A stretch of 64,000 nt of DNA from positions 1-64,000 of the forward strand of contig NZ_VMHK01000002.1 in the NCBI RefSeq assembly GCF_007559275.1, written 5' to 3'. The notes beneath the pieces are model-generated. The model was not told where the DNA came from and searched no databases. It was given only the letters and a program-made list of their open reading frames with translations. This DNA is from Bifidobacterium apousia (GTDB lineage: Bacteria; Actinomycetota; Actinomycetes; Actinomycetales; Bifidobacteriaceae). Position 1 is the stretch's first letter. Each line of letters opens with the position of its first letter. The translations under genes were made by a program, and so were the position numbers. This document shows, piece after piece, positions 62,974 through 64,000 of the stretch.

Positions 62974-64000
62974 TTAGCCCAGGTCAGCATCCTGATCCCT
63001 GCGATGCCGAAGCATGCACATCAGTGCCAGGCCGAGGACGGCAGTGCCGATAGCCAGCGCTACAGGCATGACTATGTCTGAGCCTGAGGCGGCTAGGGCT
63101 TGGGAATCTGCAGATGGCTTTGCTTGGTCATCAGAAGATTGGTTTCCTGCTGCCGGTTTTTGGCTATTGGAACTGGTTTGATCTGGTTTGTTGGATGCAT
63201 GATCGGACTCGCTCGGCTTGTTCGGCTTGTTTGGTTCTACCGGCGGATTTGGCTTGTCACGTCCTCCAGAGTTGCCAGAGTCGTCGGGGTTATCCGGCTT
63301 GGCCTGGTAGGTGTTGGTGAAGGTGGTGTCCTTGCTGGTGATGGTGGCTTGGAGCTGGCCTTGCTGGTCGTCGGTGACGTGGACGTCGACCGTGGCCGTG
63401 TGCCGGTCGTAGGTGATGCCGGGCAGGCTGCCCTGGTCCTCGCGGATGGTGTAGTGGTAGTCGCCGGGCTGGTCCAAGGTCAGGTCGTTGAAGACGATCC
63501 TGCCCTGGGCGTCGTTGGATGCCGAGCCCGCTTCATGGCCGGTCTCCCCGTCGTACAGGTGGAAGGTGAACTCGTTGGCCTTCAGGTCCCGGCCCTGCAG
63601 GTGCTTGGTGGCGGTGATGACGGGCTTGGCCGGCTTGGCCTGGTATGTGTTGGTGAAGGTGGGGTTGTTGCCGTCGATGGTGGCTTGGAGCTGGCCTTGC
63701 TGGTCGTCGGTGACGTGGACGGTGATCCGGTGCGTCTTCTGGTCGTAGGTGATGCCGGGCAGGCTGCCCTGGTCCTCGCTCACGGAGTACGTGTAGTCGC
63801 CGGCCTCGGTCAGGGTCTGGTCGGGGAATGCGACGGCCCCGTCGGCCTTGTTGGATGCCTGGGCGAGCTGCTTGCCGTCCTTGGACAGTTGGAAGCTGAA
63901 CTCATTGTCTTTCAGGTTTCGGCCTTGCAGGTGCTTGGTGGCGATGAGGTTCACCGTGGCCGGCTGGGCCTTGTAGTGGTTGGTGAAGACCGCCGTGTCT
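62974..64000 (-). CDS. Pilin-like surface protein with isopeptide domains and sortase signal (partial)
   Basis: The 5' part runs off the right edge; about 340 C-terminal residues are visible. Two and a fraction tandem units of about 112 residues match the Spy0128/FctA pilin isopeptide domain: 'TKHLQGRDL' supplies the Lys, 'REDQGSLPGITYD'/'SEDQGSLPGITYD' the catalytic Glu and 'FTNTYQ' the Asn of the expected Lys-Asn crosslink. A Pro/Asn/Lys/Ser-rich stalk follows, then 'LAASGSD', a hydrophobic helix and 'RHRRDQD', a sortase sorting signal whose motif is LAASG rather than LPxTG. The product is a cell-wall-anchored adhesin or pilin subunit. Confidence 0.85.
   Translation of the reverse strand, partial: DTAVFTNHYKAQPATVNLIATKHLQGRNLKDNEFSFQLSKDGKQLAQASNKADGAVAFPDQTLTEAGDYTYSVSEDQGSLPGITYDQKTHRITVHVTDDQQGQLQATIDGNNPTFTNTYQAKPAKPVITATKHLQGRDLKANEFTFHLYDGETGHEAGSASNDAQGRIVFNDLTLDQPGDYHYTIREDQGSLPGITYDRHTATVDVHVTDDQQGQLQATITSKDTTFTNTYQAKPDNPDDSGNSGGRDKPNPPVEPNKPNKPSESDHASNKPDQTSSNSQKPAAGNQSSDDQAKPSADSQALAASGSDIVMPVALAIGTAVLGLALMCMLRHRRDQDADLG
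63341..63720 (-). repeat. Tandem coding repeat, 336-bp period
   Basis: Identical stretches of at least 44 bp begin at 63341 and 63677, 336 bp (112 codons) apart, inside the pilin-domain gene. Near-identity at DNA level indicates recent duplication or gene conversion of the isopeptide domain. Confidence 0.85.

Noticed and set aside
63300..64000. Regular repeats resembling a CRISPR array
   Set aside because: The repeats are in frame, 336 bp long and encode pilin isopeptide domains.

Overview
The window looks like a chromosomal segment of a bifidobacterium or close relative (Actinobacteria). Evidence: G+C-rich housekeeping genes, an HspR/HAIR-controlled dnaK-grpE-dnaJ-hspR operon, the zwf-opcA-pgl cluster, many LacI-regulated sugar ABC importers and glycosidases, and many start codons that sit 6-9 nt after a TANNNT-like -10 box (leaderless genes). 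An insect-gut or other sugar-rich niche is plausible but is inference only.

Layout. 1-90: 3' end of a 5S rRNA with terminator. 0.4-5.7 kb: NAD(P)-binding oxidoreductase, tyrosine phosphatase, aldo/keto reductase, small zinc-ribbon protein, nitroreductase, DUF4235 protein, histidine phosphatase. 5.8-16.5 kb: an A+T-richer carbohydrate locus with a LacI regulator, GH13 alpha-glucosidase, ABC importer, an unassigned (alpha/alpha)6-type glycosidase-like protein, a GH172 (DUF2961) enzyme and a DUF624 membrane protein; two matching operators lie over the divergent promoters. 16.5-21.1 kb: heat-shock operon. 21.3-31.6 kb: DEAD-box helicase, tRNA-Ala(CGC), DedA, GH1 beta-glucosidase, protein O-mannosyltransferase, rsmI, a coupled pair of poorly known genes, metG. 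31.8-44.4 kb: HAD-GH65 fusion, GH43, TatD, Kup, gnd, a second LacI regulator, a deletion-scarred ABC importer remnant, a second GH43.

44.4-52.0 kb: a gluconate and oxidative pentose-phosphate block (gntZ-type 6-phosphogluconate dehydrogenase, gntK, gntP, GntR regulator, pgl, opcA, zwf). Together with gnd it would take gluconate and glucose-6-phosphate to ribulose-5-phosphate with NAD(P)H formation. 52.1-64.0 kb: HDIG protein, ATP-grasp-like protein, an FtsX-type permease translationally coupled to an ABC protein with degenerate nucleotide-binding motifs, an MFS exporter, a SWIM-SNF2 helicase, an aquaglyceroporin, a small hypothetical protein, and the C-terminal part of a sortase-anchored pilin-like protein that runs off the right edge.

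Most interesting: the GH172/(alpha/alpha)6/GH13 locus with its paired operators; the internal-deletion scar at 42.86 kb; the ABC protein lacking the Walker A lysine; and the 28-bp divergent leaderless promoter shared by rsmI and the mannosyltransferase.
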